From NCBI RefSeq assembly GCF_030249845.1, contig NZ_JANURM010000005.1:1-64000 (forward strand): a stretch of DNA of 64,000 nucleotides, read 5' to 3'. How positions within the stretch are numbered: position 1 is the stretch's first letter; the number at the start of each line of letters is the position of its first letter. The notes beneath the pieces are model-generated. The model was not told where the DNA came from, did not search any database, and saw nothing but the letters and a program-made list of their open reading frames with translations. Source of the DNA: Campylobacter gastrosuis (lineage in GTDB: Bacteria; Campylobacterota; Campylobacteria; Campylobacterales; Campylobacteraceae). Positions 62,976-64,000 of the stretch are shown one piece after another. A program made the position numbers and the translations under genes.

Positions 62976-64000
62976 TTAATTTTCTAGAAATTTTATCAAT
63001 GTATCAGCCACATTTACGCTATCAAATTTTAGCGCTCTTTTGTAGGCTTTTGCTTCGTAGCTCTTACGCAAATTCTCATCATCTAGCACATTTTTCATCG
63101 CTTCTAGCATCGCATTTTCATCATCTACGCCTACTAAAATTCCCCACTCATCATCACCCAAAAGCTCCCTTGCACCGCTTTTGTGATCGGTTGAGATTAT
63201 CGTTTTTTCACACGCTAACGCTTCAATAAGCACATTTGAAAATCCCTCAAAACGCGACGCACAGAGCAAGCACTCGCTGTTTTTTATAAATTTAAACGGA
63301 TTTTTTTGCGCACCAAAGAGCCTTACGCGATCACTCACGCCAAGCTCATTTATGAGATTTTCTAGCTCGTTTTGCAAAGGTCCTTTGCCTAAAATCGCTA
63401 GCGTTGCGTTTGGGATTTTTGCTACCGCTTTTATTAACATCGCTTGATTTTTACCGCTATCAAGCCGTCCGATATTTATAAAAAACGGCACAAAATCGCT
63501 ATTAAAAGGCTCATTTTTCATCTCATTTATGGCGTTTAAATTTAGTGCATTTGGCAAAACGGCGACCTTGTGCTTACTAATGCCAAAATTTAGCACCAAA
63601 TCATCAGCGTTGCCCTTTGCGTTTGCTAAAATAAGATCCGCTTTTGGGTATAAAAATTTCACAAAAAATCTGTTAAATAGCCCACTTATGCCGTGTTTAT
63701 AAATTACAGAGGGGCAACTTCGCTCACTTATTACCATTTTGCCACTTAGCCCCAAAATTCGCGCTATCAAAGCGATATAACAAGGTCTATTCATCAGCAC
63801 AAAATGAGTGTTAATGTCTAAATTTTCGCACAATTTTTTATATTTTAAAGCCAAATTTGGCAAGGCAAAGGCAAGACGAAATAGCTTTTTAACACCGCTC
63901 TCATAAGGGTCTGAGTTTTCTAAAAAATGCACTTTTACCTCTGGCGGGATTTCATAGGCGATCACATTGCTTAAAAGCACCAAATGCACCTCATATTTTT
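62976..64000 (-). CDS. Family 4 glycosyltransferase (5' end outside window)
   Basis: At least 341 residues, with the frame open to the window edge. A GTG at 63989 is a possible start, but preceding in-frame codons read KYE, so KYEVHLVLLSN is more likely internal. A GT-B fold is shown by VPFFINIGRLDSGKNQAMLIKA near mid-length, AILGKGPLQNEL and the C-terminal SRFEGFSNVLIEALACEKTIIST (E-x7-E donor site). It resembles PglH/PglA-like GalNAc or LOS transferases, consistent with the adjoining heptose genes. Confidence 0.85.
   Translation of the reverse strand, partial: KYEVHLVLLSNVIAYEIPPEVKVHFLENSDPYESGVKKLFRLAFALPNLALKYKKLCENLDINTHFVLMNRPCYIALIARILGLSGKMVISERSCPSVIYKHGISGLFNRFFVKFLYPKADLILANAKGNADDLVLNFGISKHKVAVLPNALNLNAINEMKNEPFNSDFVPFFINIGRLDSGKNQAMLIKAVAKIPNATLAILGKGPLQNELENLINELGVSDRVRLFGAQKNPFKFIKNSECLLCASRFEGFSNVLIEALACEKTIISTDHKSGARELLGDDEWGILVGVDDENAMLEAMKNVLDDENLRKSYEAKAYKRALKFDSVNVADTLIKFLEN

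Overview
The window looks like chromosomal DNA of a Campylobacter-type epsilonproteobacterium. It is AT-rich and densely coded. The gene order birA-parA-parB-atpF'FHAGDC-tolQRA-tolB-pal-cpoB matches my memory of Campylobacter genomes, as do the heptose/LOS core genes, serine transporter plus dehydratase, two-subunit class I fumarase, poly-G tracts and -10 boxes without a clear -35. An octaheme hydroxylamine-oxidoreductase-like nitrite reductase pair (haoC-haoA) sits where C. jejuni-type genomes would use NrfHA, which points to a non-jejuni Campylobacter. No rRNA, tRNA, CRISPR array, IS element or prophage was seen.

Layout. 1-6.8 kb: partial chemotaxis receptor, serine uptake and deamination, mobA, yceI and an atypical NRAMP-family transporter. 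6.9-9.4 kb: LOS core genes waaC-htrB-glycosyltransferase. 9.5-13.5 kb: exonuclease, then slyD-fabD-mqnB-ttcA-like. 13.6-15.9 kb: thiM and the fumarase subunits. 15.9-17.4 kb: a decayed TonB-dependent siderophore receptor with a duplicated tail. 17.4-20.8 kb: ndk-DUF177-rpmF-plsX-fabH and a ferredoxin. 20.9-27.8 kb: uvrA, a phase-variable GT25 glycosyltransferase, comF-like, a lipoprotein, a tautomerase and lepA. 27.9-31.1 kb: a BcgI-like type IIB restriction-modification pair. 31.1-41.6 kb: the Tol-Pal operon behind the F1 ATP synthase operon. 41.7-47.0 kb: parB, parA, birA, fmt and two diguanylate cyclases. 47.2-49.4 kb: a coiled-coil autotransporter. 49.4-51.1 kb: an NAD(P)-binding protein and obgE. 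51.1-53.0 kb: a small accessory islet. 53.0-56.8 kb: galE, an EamA permease, nicotinate phosphoribosyltransferase and a Crp/Fnr regulator. 56.9-58.8 kb: haoC-haoA. 58.9-62.3 kb: the ADP-heptose genes gmhB-hldD-hldE-gmhA. 62.3-64 kb: an outer-membrane protein and a partial GT4 glycosyltransferase.

Main signals. (1) Two unlinked surface-protein genes share nearly the same promoter, in which AAGCTT is followed by a G9 run abutting TATAAT. This looks like a transcriptional phase-variation module. A third tract, G10, lies inside a glycosyltransferase ORF. (2) A 1.8-kb islet between obgE and galE is bounded by perfect 27-bp direct repeats that duplicate the obgE initiation region. It carries a NYN/OST-HTH protein, a 30-aa Gly/Pro/Asn-rich peptide with an almost ideal Shine-Dalgarno, and two unknown proteins; this is the best candidate for an undescribed system. 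(3) haoCA has a perfect FNR box centred about 41.5 bp before its predicted start site, directly downstream of a cysteine-cluster-free FNR-like regulator with an ETFSR recognition helix. (4) The Tol operon carries an extra secreted copy of the TolA C-terminal domain.
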